DNA from: Sphingomonas taxi | Lineage (GTDB): Bacteria > Pseudomonadota > Alphaproteobacteria > Sphingomonadales > Sphingomonadaceae | Direction of reading: 5' to 3' | Assembly: GCA_003240625.1 (NCBI GenBank) | Contig: QFMX01000013.1 | Location: 1 to 61,546, forward strand | Length of the DNA: 61,546 nucleotides | Notes under the pieces: generated by a model | What the model was told of the DNA's origin: nothing | Database searches by the model: none | What the model saw: only the letters and a program-made list of their open reading frames with translations | Shown here: piece by piece, positions 1-8,327 of the stretch | Layout: the number at the start of each line of letters is the position of its first letter | Numbering within the stretch: position 1 is the stretch's first letter | Program-made: the position numbers and the translations under genes

Positions 1-1
1 C

Positions 2-136
2 CGTATCGGCAAGCCGGACGCGTTCGCCTATTTTCACGACCGGGGCGAAGAACCGGCGCTGATGGCCGAGAAGCGCATCACCGCGCTGCTCGACGAAACC
101 GTGAAGTATGAGACGCGGAAGGATAACATGCAATGA
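2..136 (+). CDS. C-terminal fragment of an unknown protein
   Basis: Only the last 44 codons are present because the window cuts the gene. The tail is charged (for example AEKRITALLDETVKYE) and shows no recognisable domain. Its stop overlaps the start of the peptidase gene as ATGA, the junction style used throughout the rightward block, which supports it being a real gene in the same operon. Joining the window end to this start does not keep the frame, so it is not the rest of the gene cut at 61546. Confidence 0.55.
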   Translation, partial: RIGKPDAFAYFHDRGEEPALMAEKRITALLDETVKYETRKDNMQ

Positions 137-723
137 ACGACACCGAGTTCAAGCGCTACGTCCAGCAGCGGCTGGCGGACCACGGCCACTACACCATGAA
201 GGTCGACGGCATCGTCGGCCCCGGCACGCTTGCGGCGTTCGACAAGGCGCTGCCGGCGCTGGTCACGATCCGTCCCGCGCCGAAGCCCGAGGACGATCTG
301 CCCGAGAGCGCCGAGGCGAAGCTGAAGGGCGTCCACAACGAGCTGGTCGCCGTCGTCCGGCTCGCCAGCGTCAAGTCGCCGATCCCCTTCACCGTGATCG
401 AGGGGCTGCGGACGAAGGAACGGCAGGCACAGCTCGTCAAGGCGGGCGCGTCGAAGACCTCGAACAGCCGCCACCTGACCGGCCATGCCGTCGATCTGTG
501 GCCGCTCGACCCCAAGACGATGAAGACGATCCCCAGCGACGCAGCGTTCCCGCAAGGGTCCAACGAGGCGCGCGCCGCGAGCGCTCGGCTCTGGTCCGAT
601 CTGCGCAAGATCGCGGGCTACATGCGCGAGGCCGCGAAGGAACTCGGCGTCATGATCGAGTGGGGCGGGGATTGGGGCTGGGATGCCGTGCACTTCCAGC
701 TGAACCGGAAGGCGTATCCCTGA
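133..723 (+). CDS. Endolysin-type M15 peptidase with peptidoglycan-binding region
   Basis: A 196-residue putative lysis enzyme that would cut the peptide part of peptidoglycan. Residues 5-40 look like a short peptidoglycan-binding repeat (VDGIVGPGTLAAFDKAL). Residues 85-190 are an M15 (VanY / L-alanyl-D-glutamate peptidase) domain: H114 and D121 in SRHLTGHAVDLWP and H187 in WDAVHFQL are the expected zinc ligands, and E176 in MIEWGGDW fits the catalytic acid. The length is normal for phage M15 endolysins. It overlaps its upstream neighbour by ATGA. No signal peptide is visible, so it would need a holin, and none is certain nearby. Confidence 0.9.
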   Translation: MNDTEFKRYVQQRLADHGHYTMKVDGIVGPGTLAAFDKALPALVTIRPAPKPEDDLPESAEAKLKGVHNELVAVVRLASVKSPIPFTVIEGLRTKERQAQLVKAGASKTSNSRHLTGHAVDLWPLDPKTMKTIPSDAAFPQGSNEARAASARLWSDLRKIAGYMREAAKELGVMIEWGGDWGWDAVHFQLNRKAYP

Positions 724-932
724 TGTCGTGCGGGGCGTGTGGCGCAAGGCGACACCGGGTGCGTCGCGCTGCCGGAACTGCGTTTTCCACTTTCAACGCT
801 GGCGCTGCTGGCGCTATGGTGGCAGAGCTGGCGAAAGGCGCGGCGGAACTCGTCGGGCTGAAGGACAAGACCGCGTTGGCGGAAGACGCCGCCGACGCAG
901 AACGTAAGGGCGACAGTGAAGAACACCGCTGA
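723..932 (+). CDS. Small hypothetical protein after endolysin
   Basis: A 69-residue product starting at an ATG that overlaps the endolysin stop as TGATG and ending inside the next gene. It has a Cys- and Arg-rich N-terminus (CGACGARRHRVRRAAG), an Ala/Gly-rich middle that may form a helix, and a charged tail (AERKGDSEEHR). The position suggests a lysis role, but there is no clear membrane segment or lipobox, so the function is unknown. Confidence 0.5.
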   Translation: MSCGACGARRHRVRRAAGTAFSTFNAGAAGAMVAELAKGAAELVGLKDKTALAEDAADAERKGDSEEHR

Positions 933-1131
933 ACTGTTGGCACGATTTTCCGTCGACGCACAGGATGCGCTGCGGAAAGCGCTGCGCGCGGACATGAACG
1001 TGGCTCTGGATGCACTGGCAGGGGCGTCCGATCTACGAAGCATGGGCCGCGCGCAGGCGCTGTATCTGACGACCAAGGAACTGCTGGCTGCGGTGACCCC
1101 GCCCGGCGATAGACAAGGAACCCTGCCGTGA
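916..1131 (+). CDS. Small hypothetical helical protein
   Basis: A 71-residue product with a GTG start, overlapping the previous gene by 17 nt and the next by GTGA. It is predicted mostly helical (LLARFSVDAQDALRKALRAD). No family recognised. The position before the scaffold-like gene suggests a morphogenesis or lysis accessory role. Confidence 0.6.
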   Translation: MKNTAELLARFSVDAQDALRKALRADMNVALDALAGASDLRSMGRAQALYLTTKELLAAVTPPGDRQGTLP

Positions 1132-2288
1132 CCACACCGAACCCCGACATCGCCGCGCTGCCGGCCGCGCTGCAGCAGCAGCTTGCCAGCATGACGCCGC
1201 CGGCCGGCGGACAGCCGCAGCCGCAGCCCCAGAACCCGCAGCCCCAGCAGGCGCCGCAGCCGCAGAACCCGCAGCCCCAGCAGGCGCCGCAGCCCCAGAA
1301 CCCGCAGCAGCCCCAGAACCCGCAGCAGCAGCAGCCGGCACCGGCCCCGCAGGCGAGCGGCATGGACGACGCCGAGCTGGCCGAGTTCTTCGTCGACGCG
1401 CCGCGGCCGGGCCAGCAGCAGCAGCAGCCGCAGCCCGTTCAAACCTACGGGTTTGATCCGGCGCCGGCGCAGCAGCCGCAGGGCTACCAGCCGGCGCCCC
1501 AGAACCAGCAGCCCGGCAATCTGTCGCAGGCGCAGCTCGATCGCATCGAGCAGGCGCAGCGCATGATGTTCGAGGCCATGCGCGGGAACAGCGCCGGGCA
1601 GCAGCAGGCGCAACCGCACCCCGGTCAGCCGGCGCCGCCGCAGCAGCAGGCCACGCCTGCGGTGGAGGTTGCGATCCCGGCCGTCGAGCTGTCCGACGAG
1701 GAAAAGAAGTTTCTCGGTGACAAGCTGCCCGTGTTCGAGAAGCTGGCGGCGAAGTATGCCAAGACGACGCTCGAACCCATCCTGAAGCAGATCGCCGAAC
1801 GACAGGCGCAGGCTGCGCAGCGCTTCGACACGCTGGAGAACAGCCAACGGGCGCAGCAGCACATGACCTTCCGGCAGGTGCTGTCGGCGCGCATCCCCGA
1901 CTTCGAGGTGCTGGCGCGTCAGCCGCAGTTCGCCGAGTTCCTGCGCCAAGACCTGCCGGACGTCGGGGCGACGCGGGCCGACGTCCTGCGCTCCGCGATC
2001 AACGCCGGAAATATCGGCTTGATCGAGCGCCACATCATGAGTTACAAGCAGCAATATGGTGGGGCAGGCGCGGACACGACGCAAATGCTGCAGCAGCCTA
2101 CGACGCAGAACCGCGGGGTGAACCCGCAGACGGCGCCGCAGGCGAAGGTTGTGACGGACGATACGCTGATGGCGGCGGAACGGGCTATGTCGCGGGGGCT
2201 GCTCGCACCCGAGAAGTTCGAGAAGCTGATCGCTATCTACCGGGCACAGACGCAACAGCAAGCGCCGCAGGGCGTGCGCTATTCGTGA
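1128..2288 (+). CDS. Putative capsid scaffolding protein
   Basis: A 386-residue protein directly upstream of the coat gene, the usual place of a scaffold. The first ~190 residues are a low-complexity Pro/Gln stretch with repeated PQNPQPQQAP units. The remainder is charged and helical (DEEKKFLGDKLPVFEKLAAK; LEPILKQIAERQAQAAQRF). The GTG start overlaps the previous stop. The scaffold call rests on position and composition only. One genome-wide palindrome lies inside it at 1440-1455. Confidence 0.6.
   Translation: MTTPNPDIAALPAALQQQLASMTPPAGGQPQPQPQNPQPQQAPQPQNPQPQQAPQPQNPQQPQNPQQQQPAPAPQASGMDDAELAEFFVDAPRPGQQQQQPQPVQTYGFDPAPAQQPQGYQPAPQNQQPGNLSQAQLDRIEQAQRMMFEAMRGNSAGQQQAQPHPGQPAPPQQQATPAVEVAIPAVELSDEEKKFLGDKLPVFEKLAAKYAKTTLEPILKQIAERQAQAAQRFDTLENSQRAQQHMTFRQVLSARIPDFEVLARQPQFAEFLRQDLPDVGATRADVLRSAINAGNIGLIERHIMSYKQQYGGAGADTTQMLQQPTTQNRGVNPQTAPQAKVVTDDTLMAAERAMSRGLLAPEKFEKLIAIYRAQTQQQAPQGVRYS
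1440..1455. repeat. Palindrome site 1 (spacer TACG)
   Basis: Perfect CAAACC/GGTTTG arms inside the scaffold-like gene, read there as QTYGF. Confidence 0.9.
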
Positions 2289-2333
2289 GGCAGGTTGCCC
2301 GGCAGGGCGTGACAGCAGCGCAGGAGAGACGAA

Positions 2334-3311
2334 ATGGTCGCGCATAACAACGGGTTCGTGAACGGGTGGGGGTTCGACCAGCGAGGCATCCCCGCCGCGT
2401 CCGGTTACCCGCAGTATCAGGGCGGGCCGCTGATGCCCCCCACCGTGTCGATGAACATTCTGGCACGGTATCACGCAACGTCGATCTTTCCGCAGATCGC
2501 GTCGACGGAATACGAGGGCGATCTCCGCAAGAGCGGCACGATCTACTTCATGAAAGAACCCGACCCGATCATCCGCGACTACACCAAGAACGGACGGATC
2601 GAATACGACACCGCCGAGATCGAGATGGTGCCGCTGACCGTCGGTCGCGCGTTCCACGCCGGTCTGAAGATCGACAAGATCGACTACCGGATGATGTCGA
2701 TGTGGCCGCGCATCGAGCGCCTGCTGATCGACAAGGTTCCGCTGGCGATGATGCGGAAGATCGACTACGCGGTGTTCTCGGGTCTGCACAACGAGATCGC
2801 GCCGTTCAACCGCGGCAGCCGCGCAGGGCGCAACGGCCAGATCAACCTCGGCGACTTCGGCGCCCCGCTGTCGGTCGATCGCGACAACATCATCGAGGTG
2901 CTGTGGCGGCTGGCCGAGGTGCTGGACGAAGCGGGCATCCCGCGCGAGGGTCGCTTCGCCGTCGTGCCGCCGTCGATCTTCACGCTGATCGCGATGTCCG
3001 ATCTGGGCTGCGCCTACTGCGCGGGCGGCAACACGTCGATCCGCCTGACCGGCCGCATCCCGCCCGACATGGTCGGCTTCAACATCATCTCGTCGCCCTA
3101 CCTTCCGGTGTTCGACGACCAAGGCCGCAACGCGTTCTTCATCTACGTCGGCCTCAAGTCGGCGATGGCGTTCGCGACGATCATCAACGACAGTGAAGTG
3201 ATCGACAAAGACCCCTTCGAGTATACCCGGTTCATCCGCGTGATCGGCGCGTATGGCTTCGGGGTGCTCTACCCCGAGGCGTTGGCTGCGGCCTACGTGA
3301 CCATCCAGTAA
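2334..3311 (+). CDS. Major capsid protein
   Basis: A 325-residue coat protein of the P22/N4-type group with the HK97 fold. Supporting segments are the early GDLRKSGTIYFMKEPDP strand, the characteristic IEMVPLTVGRAFHAGLKIDK stretch (about residues 100-119), and helices that contact IDKVPLAMMRKIDYAVFSGL. An AGGAGA ribosome binding site lies 8 nt before the ATG. It follows the scaffold-like gene and precedes a small stem-loop and then a terminator at 4366, so this part is probably transcribed heavily. Confidence 0.85.
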   Translation: MVAHNNGFVNGWGFDQRGIPAASGYPQYQGGPLMPPTVSMNILARYHATSIFPQIASTEYEGDLRKSGTIYFMKEPDPIIRDYTKNGRIEYDTAEIEMVPLTVGRAFHAGLKIDKIDYRMMSMWPRIERLLIDKVPLAMMRKIDYAVFSGLHNEIAPFNRGSRAGRNGQINLGDFGAPLSVDRDNIIEVLWRLAEVLDEAGIPREGRFAVVPPSIFTLIAMSDLGCAYCAGGNTSIRLTGRIPPDMVGFNIISSPYLPVFDDQGRNAFFIYVGLKSAMAFATIINDSEVIDKDPFEYTRFIRVIGAYGFGVLYPEALAAAYVTIQ

Positions 3312-3318
3312 TGGGCCA

Positions 3319-3338
3319 CCCCCGGCGCAAGCCGGGGG
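3319..3338 (+). promoter_or_regulatory. Intercistronic GCAA-tetraloop hairpin
   Basis: A perfect 8-bp stem CCCCCGGC / GCCGGGGG closes a GCAA (GNRA) loop just after the coat stop. There is no T-run, so it is more likely an mRNA stability or processing element than a terminator. It also argues for using the downstream ATG at 3371. Confidence 0.6.
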
Positions 3339-3370
3339 ACCGAACCGAACGCCAGCAGGAGACACGCAAG

Positions 3371-4309
3371 ATGGCGACGTATGATCTGACCAAAGGCGGG
3401 CTGGCCCCTGACTGGCCGAACCGCATGTATGCCGAGCTGCCCTCGACCGAGGTCGGCCCCTACGAGTTCATGGAAGCCGCGGCGCACTTCCGGCCGACGC
3501 AGCTGACCATCAACCGCTACCTGTGGTTCGGCGGCAACAACTACTACGCCAACATGGACTACGAGGCGAACCACTCGCCGTCGCTGGCTGCGTTCATGCG
3601 CAACCTGCGCGCGTCGGGCCGCACGATCACCACGGCTGACGTCCTTCGCGTCATCACGCTGCCGATCGACCATGTCGCGGAACGCATCTTCATCCGCAAC
3701 ATGAACCCGATGCCGGGCTTCGCGATAAACGTGACGATCCGCGACAAGGACGAAGACGTGATCTTCGACGTGGGCACGTTCGATCTGTCGCTGCCCCATC
3801 TCGACTTCAACCCCGAGACGGGCGTCTACACCGAGAACACCATCCAGCCGATCTGGGTGCCGTCGACGACCGCTGCTGCGCAGGACAACGCTGTGGAGCA
3901 GGCGCAGGCGCAGCTCGACGCGCTGCAGGCGCAGCTTGCCACCGCGCAGACTGCCCTGACCAACGCGCAGGCTGCCTCGACGGCCGCGGGTGGCGCCGGG
4001 GGTGCGACCGTCACCGCTGCCGAGCAGGAGGCGATCGACACGGCGCAGGCGCAGGTCGACGCCCTGACCGCACAGGTCGACGCCGCGCAGGACGCGCTGA
4101 ACGAAGCGCAGTCCCCGGCGGCCGGCACGACCGCCAGCGGCTACGGCCTCTACCTCGGCCACAACCACGAGCTGTGCATCCAGTTCACCGCGATCCCCGA
4201 AGGCGCGAACCCCCTGTCCGGGTCGTGCCTCGGCGGTGGGCCGTGCATCGACAACCTGAAGCTGATCGTCGCCTGCCAGCTGAACCACCCGTGGCTGGGG
4301 GCGTGGTGA
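3371..4309 (+). CDS. Head-associated protein with coiled coil
   Basis: A 312-residue protein. The ATG at 3371 is chosen because AGGAG precedes it; an ATG at 3311 would read through the hairpin. Residues 1-165 look like a beta-rich globular domain (TINRYLWFGGNNYYANMDYE; RIFIRNMNPMPGFAINVTIRD). Residues 168-248 are an Ala/Gln-rich coiled coil (AQAQLDALQAQLATAQ). The final 50 residues are Cys-rich. It is the last gene before a strong terminator, so it may be a decoration or head fibre protein; this is inferred. Confidence 0.7.
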   Translation: MATYDLTKGGLAPDWPNRMYAELPSTEVGPYEFMEAAAHFRPTQLTINRYLWFGGNNYYANMDYEANHSPSLAAFMRNLRASGRTITTADVLRVITLPIDHVAERIFIRNMNPMPGFAINVTIRDKDEDVIFDVGTFDLSLPHLDFNPETGVYTENTIQPIWVPSTTAAAQDNAVEQAQAQLDALQAQLATAQTALTNAQAASTAAGGAGGATVTAAEQEAIDTAQAQVDALTAQVDAAQDALNEAQSPAAGTTASGYGLYLGHNHELCIQFTAIPEGANPLSGSCLGGGPCIDNLKLIVACQLNHPWLGAW

Positions 4310-4365
4310 TCGGTCAGGGACAGTGACCGCCTGCCGGGCGAGCATGACGCCATAACGGCAGATAG

Positions 4366-4393
4366 CGCCGCCCCTTAACCGGGGCGGCGTTTT
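4366..4393 (+). terminator. Rho-independent terminator after head genes
   Basis: A 9-bp stem CGCCGCCCC / GGGGCGGCG, a 6-nt loop and TTTT. It ends the coat transcript before the connector genes. Confidence 0.85.
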
Positions 4394-4408
4394 CACTAGG
4401 GGGCTGCG

Positions 4409-5176
4409 ATGGCGACGCTGAACACGATCCTCGAACGGGCTACGACGATCCTCAACGACCACGAGGAAGGGTTCATCAACACCACGTGGTCGAAGGCAGA
4501 GCTGCTGGGCTGGGCGCAGGAAGCGCTTGAGCACATTGCCGAGCTGCGCCCCGACAACTTCACGACGACGATGAATATCCCGCTGCGCCCCGGTTCGGCG
4601 CAGGAAGCGCCCGAAGGGGTGCGCGCCGTGCTGGACGTGTTCGGCAACGTGCGCGCCAACGCGGACGGGTCCACTGAAATCAGCGACGACGTGTCGTCGG
4701 TGGACCAGAACCTGATCCGCCGCTTCAAGAAAAAGCGCTGCCTGCCGGAAGACGACGACGGCGTGTGCGGCGATCCCGGCGACAACTACCGCGTCACCAA
4801 CTTCATCCGCGATCCGTTCAACATGCGCCGGTTCCGCGTCGAGCCGCCGGTGCCGGAGGGCGCCAACGTCGAGGTGTCCGCGTCGGTGATCCTGATCCCC
4901 TCGGTTGAGGAAGGATCGCTGGACGACGAGATCGGCGTGAGCGCCACGGCTGTGCTGCATTGGGTGCTGATGCGCGCCTACGCGAAGGACATGGAAAGCG
5001 AGTTCGCCACGCGCGAACGGGCGTTCTACTACAGCGCGTTCTACAGCGCGCTCGGCGAAGGCTACTTCGCGGACAGCCGTATCTCGTCCGGGTTCCATCT
5101 CGGGCTGGAAGGCCACGGCGACCCGCGGTCGGGTGCGCCGCGCGAACTGCGCAAGATCAGTGGAGGTGCAGCGTGA
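4409..5176 (+). CDS. Putative head-tail connector protein
   Basis: A 255-residue protein with a helical N-terminus (TILNDHEEGFINTTWSKAEL), a central acidic part and a helical C-terminus (VLHWVLMRAYAKDMESEF). This helical-bundle arrangement right after the coat gene is typical of podoviral connector or gatekeeper proteins. AGGGGG precedes the ATG. Its stop overlaps the next gene by GTGA. The exact family is not certain. Confidence 0.6.
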   Translation: MATLNTILERATTILNDHEEGFINTTWSKAELLGWAQEALEHIAELRPDNFTTTMNIPLRPGSAQEAPEGVRAVLDVFGNVRANADGSTEISDDVSSVDQNLIRRFKKKRCLPEDDDGVCGDPGDNYRVTNFIRDPFNMRRFRVEPPVPEGANVEVSASVILIPSVEEGSLDDEIGVSATAVLHWVLMRAYAKDMESEFATRERAFYYSAFYSALGEGYFADSRISSGFHLGLEGHGDPRSGAPRELRKISGGAA

Positions 5177-5469
5177 CCGAGCTGACGGAGATCAGGAACG
5201 AAAAGCGCGCGGCAGCCCGGCAGCAGATGGGCGCCGAACTGGTGGAAGCGGCGCAGCGCGCGGCCGAAAGCAACGAGGTCGTGGCGTGGGCCGTGGTTGC
5301 GTTCCGCGCCGACGGCCGGTCGTTCCGCTCGTTCGACACGGGCGGCATCATGCCCCTCTGGGCGTTCCCCGAGGCGGTCAAGGGGGCGGTTGACGAGGTG
5401 GCAGTCGGCGTCGACGACGACTTCGACGCACAGCGCGCGGCCGAGATATGGACGAGGGGGCGGAAATGA
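5173..5469 (+). CDS. Small hypothetical virion-region protein
   Basis: A 98-residue product. The GTG start overlaps the connector stop, and the stop overlaps the next ATG. The helical N-terminus is followed by VAWAVVAFRADGRSFRSF and an acidic tail. No family recognised. Confidence 0.6.
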   Translation: MTELTEIRNEKRAAARQQMGAELVEAAQRAAESNEVVAWAVVAFRADGRSFRSFDTGGIMPLWAFPEAVKGAVDEVAVGVDDDFDAQRAAEIWTRGRK

Positions 5470-6095
5470 GCGACTGCAGCTGCGACTTCGGCGAGACGGT
5501 CCCGTGGACCGAGTTCCTGCCCTACATTCTGCCGTCCGCGGGTGACGTGCCCGACGTCATCGCGGCGCACATGGCGCGGCTGGCGGCGATCGAATACGCG
5601 ATCGTGACGAAGGAGCTGAAGGCGTCGATCGGCATCAAGGCGCAGCGCGGCGCCTGCTACTTCCGGCTCTGCACGAGCGACGACTACACGGTCGAGAGCA
5701 TCGACTACGTGGACGTCGGCGGGCGCGAGCTGCAGGTAAACCGCCAAACCTACGGGTTTGGTCGCAGCGGCGAGTTCACGTTCGACCAAAGCGAAGGACG
5801 GCTCATCATCCCCGGCGGCTCGCCGTGTGACGGGATGATCGAGGTGCGCGCCACCGTTCTGCCCGGTCAGGACAGCTGCTTCGTGAACCGCATGGTCTAC
5901 GCGCGCCACGCGGAGACGATCGCACACGGCGCGCTTATGCGGCTCTACCGCATGCGCAGCGAGAAGTGGTATGACCCCACGCTGGCGCGCGAGGAAGAAC
6001 GGCTGTTCCGCGACGCGCTGCGCTGGGCGCGGGTCAACTCGCTCAAGGGCGGATCGTCGAAGCCGCTGGTAATGACCGCACCGAGGGTGATCTGA
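5466..6095 (+). CDS. Putative connector or tail adaptor protein
   Basis: A 209-residue protein. The ATG at 5466 overlaps the previous stop (ATGA) and is preferred to an ATG 18 nt upstream. It resembles the 4409 product in layout: a helical part, a beta-rich centre and a C-terminal helical region (YARHAETIAHGALMRLYRM), so the two may form successive rings of the neck. Palindrome 2 (5745-5760) sits inside it. Confidence 0.55.
   Translation: MSDCSCDFGETVPWTEFLPYILPSAGDVPDVIAAHMARLAAIEYAIVTKELKASIGIKAQRGACYFRLCTSDDYTVESIDYVDVGGRELQVNRQTYGFGRSGEFTFDQSEGRLIIPGGSPCDGMIEVRATVLPGQDSCFVNRMVYARHAETIAHGALMRLYRMRSEKWYDPTLAREEERLFRDALRWARVNSLKGGSSKPLVMTAPRVI
5745..5760. repeat. Palindrome site 2 (spacer TACG)
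   Basis: Perfect arms inside the neck-protein gene, read as QTYGF, the same peptide as site 1. Confidence 0.9.
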
Positions 6096-6096
6096 C

Positions 6097-7002
6097 ATGC
6101 GCCGGATCGACATTCCGCACTACGTGCTGAAGCTCGGCCCCGATACGTGGGAGACGGCCTTTCCGATGCAGAACGGCATCGCGGCCGAATACCTGTCGCG
6201 GGTCCGTATCGAGGTGTTCTCGCTGGACTGCTGCCGGCCGTGCGGGCAGAACCCCGGCTGCGTCGTCATGCCGGTCGTCTTCGAGCCAACGGTCATCTTC
6301 CGCGACAACGACGACAGTTACAGCTGCGGCCGCACCGGCCCGGTCGATTGCAACGGGATCGGCGGCAGCTACGTCGTCCCGGTCATCGGCCACGTCTGGT
6401 CGCGCGTCCCGCCCGTCATCAAGGTCGTGAACGACCGGCCGGTCTACGGCGACTACTACAGCGCCAACCACCCGCTGCTGGTCTACCCGGCCTTCCGCGT
6501 GGACGAGCGCGGCCGGCTCGCGGTTCGCTGGGATCAGAAGCTGCACGAGCTGCCCGCCGGGCGCTACGAGGCGCGGATCGTCGTGGACGGTCTCGTGTGC
6601 GGATCGTTCGAGCTGAACAAGGACTACTGCTGCCCGATCACCCCGGCCAAGATGACGTCGATCGACATCAGGGACGTGCGCGAAGTCGGGCCTAAACCCG
6701 AGGGGATCACCGACATGTTCGACGCGATTGCCGACTGGTCGTCGGTCACCACCTGCCAGCTCGAAGCGGGCGACACCATCGTGTCGGTCGAGGACGCCGG
6801 CAACCTCTGCACCTCGGTCTTGTGCCGCCAGCCCGAGTTGGTCATCAATGACGGGATCACGCGCGAGATCGTCACCTTCCTTGGCTGCAGCGAGGGCAAG
6901 CTGATGATCGAGCGCACGGGCACTACGACGATCCAGCAGGGCGCGATCATCCGGTTCGAGTGGACCGTCGAGAACGTCCGCAACGCGATGGAGGGCTGCT
7001 GA
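6097..7002 (+). CDS. Virion structural protein, beta-rich
   Basis: A 301-residue beta-rich protein with several Cys in the first third (SLDCCRPCGQNPGC) and repeated loop regions (PARYEARIV-like GRYEARIVVDGLVCGSFEL). It is placed between neck and tail genes. The stop overlaps the next ATG as TGATG. No family recognised; a tail or neck role is inferred from position. Confidence 0.6.
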   Translation: MRRIDIPHYVLKLGPDTWETAFPMQNGIAAEYLSRVRIEVFSLDCCRPCGQNPGCVVMPVVFEPTVIFRDNDDSYSCGRTGPVDCNGIGGSYVVPVIGHVWSRVPPVIKVVNDRPVYGDYYSANHPLLVYPAFRVDERGRLAVRWDQKLHELPAGRYEARIVVDGLVCGSFELNKDYCCPITPAKMTSIDIRDVREVGPKPEGITDMFDAIADWSSVTTCQLEAGDTIVSVEDAGNLCTSVLCRQPELVINDGITREIVTFLGCSEGKLMIERTGTTTIQQGAIIRFEWTVENVRNAMEGC

Positions 7003-8327
7003 TGCCGACCCCGGAACAGGTTGTCGGGTTCTGCTCCGGGCTTGAGCAGAACCTCACGTCGTCGGACACGCGGCTGCGTCTTCCCGCAGACGACACGGCG
7101 TTCCTGCAGACCGTGTTCGCCGATCCGGCGCACGTGTTCGCTGAAATCTACACGCTGCGCTACCACGAAACGGTGATGATGTATGACACCGAGGTGGACG
7201 GCGGCATCACCTACATCAAGGTGCAGCGCGGCATGGAAGGCACCGAGCCGCGGCCGTGGCCCGACGACGCCTGCGTGCGGGTAACGGACTACGTCGAAGG
7301 GCGCCCCTGCGGCACCGACGAGGATACGCCCGAGGGTCAGCTCACGGCCCGGCTGCGCGAGCTGCTGTCGCTGCTGAACATCGGGCCGGGCCTGCTGCTT
7401 GAGCTGGACGCGCCGGGCGGGCCTCGCCTGTCCCTGCGGCCGACCGGCGCCGTGCCGGGCACCTATGGCGGGGCCGAGATCAACGCCTACGGCCAGTTCA
7501 CTCACGTGCCGCAAGGCTGGCCGGCCGCCGCGGTGCCCGCCTTCGACAATTGCTGCAGCGAGCCGGGCGAGGGCGGCGGGGTCGATCTGCCCCCGGACAT
7601 CGTGCAGGCCGTCTCGGGGCTGGTGCCCGATCTGGCGGGCAACGTGGACTTGTGCAGCGGCGCGGCCGGGCCGACCAACGCCATCTCGCAGGCCACCCCC
7701 GTTTTCATCTGCCTCGGCGGCGGCCTCGCCAAGACCACGGCCGGCGCGATCGCAGGGCTGGCCGACACGGGCACGGTCGACGTCACCGGGCTGGTCCGCT
7801 CGGTCGCGGGGATCGAGCCGAACGCCAGCGGCGACATTCCCCTGCAGACGGCCCCGCTGACCACGACGTTCACCGCGGCCTCGCACGTTCTGGTCGTGAC
7901 GCCGGATGGGCTGCGCCGCACGACGGTGGGCGCGATCGCGAACATGGTCACGGTTGCGACGCCGAACATCGACGCCGACTACAACCCGATGAACGGCCTG
8001 TTCGAGATCACGGTGAACGGCAGCCCTGCCACGTCGCTGACCGTGCTGCCTGCAGCGGCGCTGTCCTACGCTAACGGGACGCTCACGCTGCAGCTGGGCG
8101 GGGTTTCTACGTCGGTCACCCTGCCGCCAGTCTCGCACTCCATGAGCTACAACGCGCAGACGGGCGACCTGACGATCAGCATCAACGGCACCGACGAGAC
8201 GATCCGCCTGCCGGTCTTCAACAACGTCCCCGTCGTGACCGAACGGCCGGCCGGCACGATCTACCGCTTGGTCAAAGCCCCCAACGACACCTACGTCTTC
8301 ATGCCCGACAGCATCGCAACGACATGA
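7002..8327 (+). CDS. Virion structural protein with beta repeats, possible tail fibre
   Basis: A 441-residue protein starting at the TGATG junction. The N-terminus is compact (VDGGITYIKVQRGMEGTEPR), then the chain becomes Gly/Thr/Val-rich with recurring segments ending in GAIAGL or GAIANM and threonine-rich strands, as in fibre or spike shafts. The position beside other tail genes supports a tail structural role, but a host-binding tip is not evident. Confidence 0.55.
   Translation: MPTPEQVVGFCSGLEQNLTSSDTRLRLPADDTAFLQTVFADPAHVFAEIYTLRYHETVMMYDTEVDGGITYIKVQRGMEGTEPRPWPDDACVRVTDYVEGRPCGTDEDTPEGQLTARLRELLSLLNIGPGLLLELDAPGGPRLSLRPTGAVPGTYGGAEINAYGQFTHVPQGWPAAAVPAFDNCCSEPGEGGGVDLPPDIVQAVSGLVPDLAGNVDLCSGAAGPTNAISQATPVFICLGGGLAKTTAGAIAGLADTGTVDVTGLVRSVAGIEPNASGDIPLQTAPLTTTFTAASHVLVVTPDGLRRTTVGAIANMVTVATPNIDADYNPMNGLFEITVNGSPATSLTVLPAAALSYANGTLTLQLGGVSTSVTLPPVSHSMSYNAQTGDLTISINGTDETIRLPVFNNVPVVTERPAGTIYRLVKAPNDTYVFMPDSIATT

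Noticed and set aside
618..3365. Long minus-strand open frame (915 codons) across the endolysin and capsid genes
   Set aside because: Shadow of GC-rich plus-strand codons; composition is Arg/Leu/His-rich, it overlaps clearly recognised genes, and no ribosome binding site is seen.
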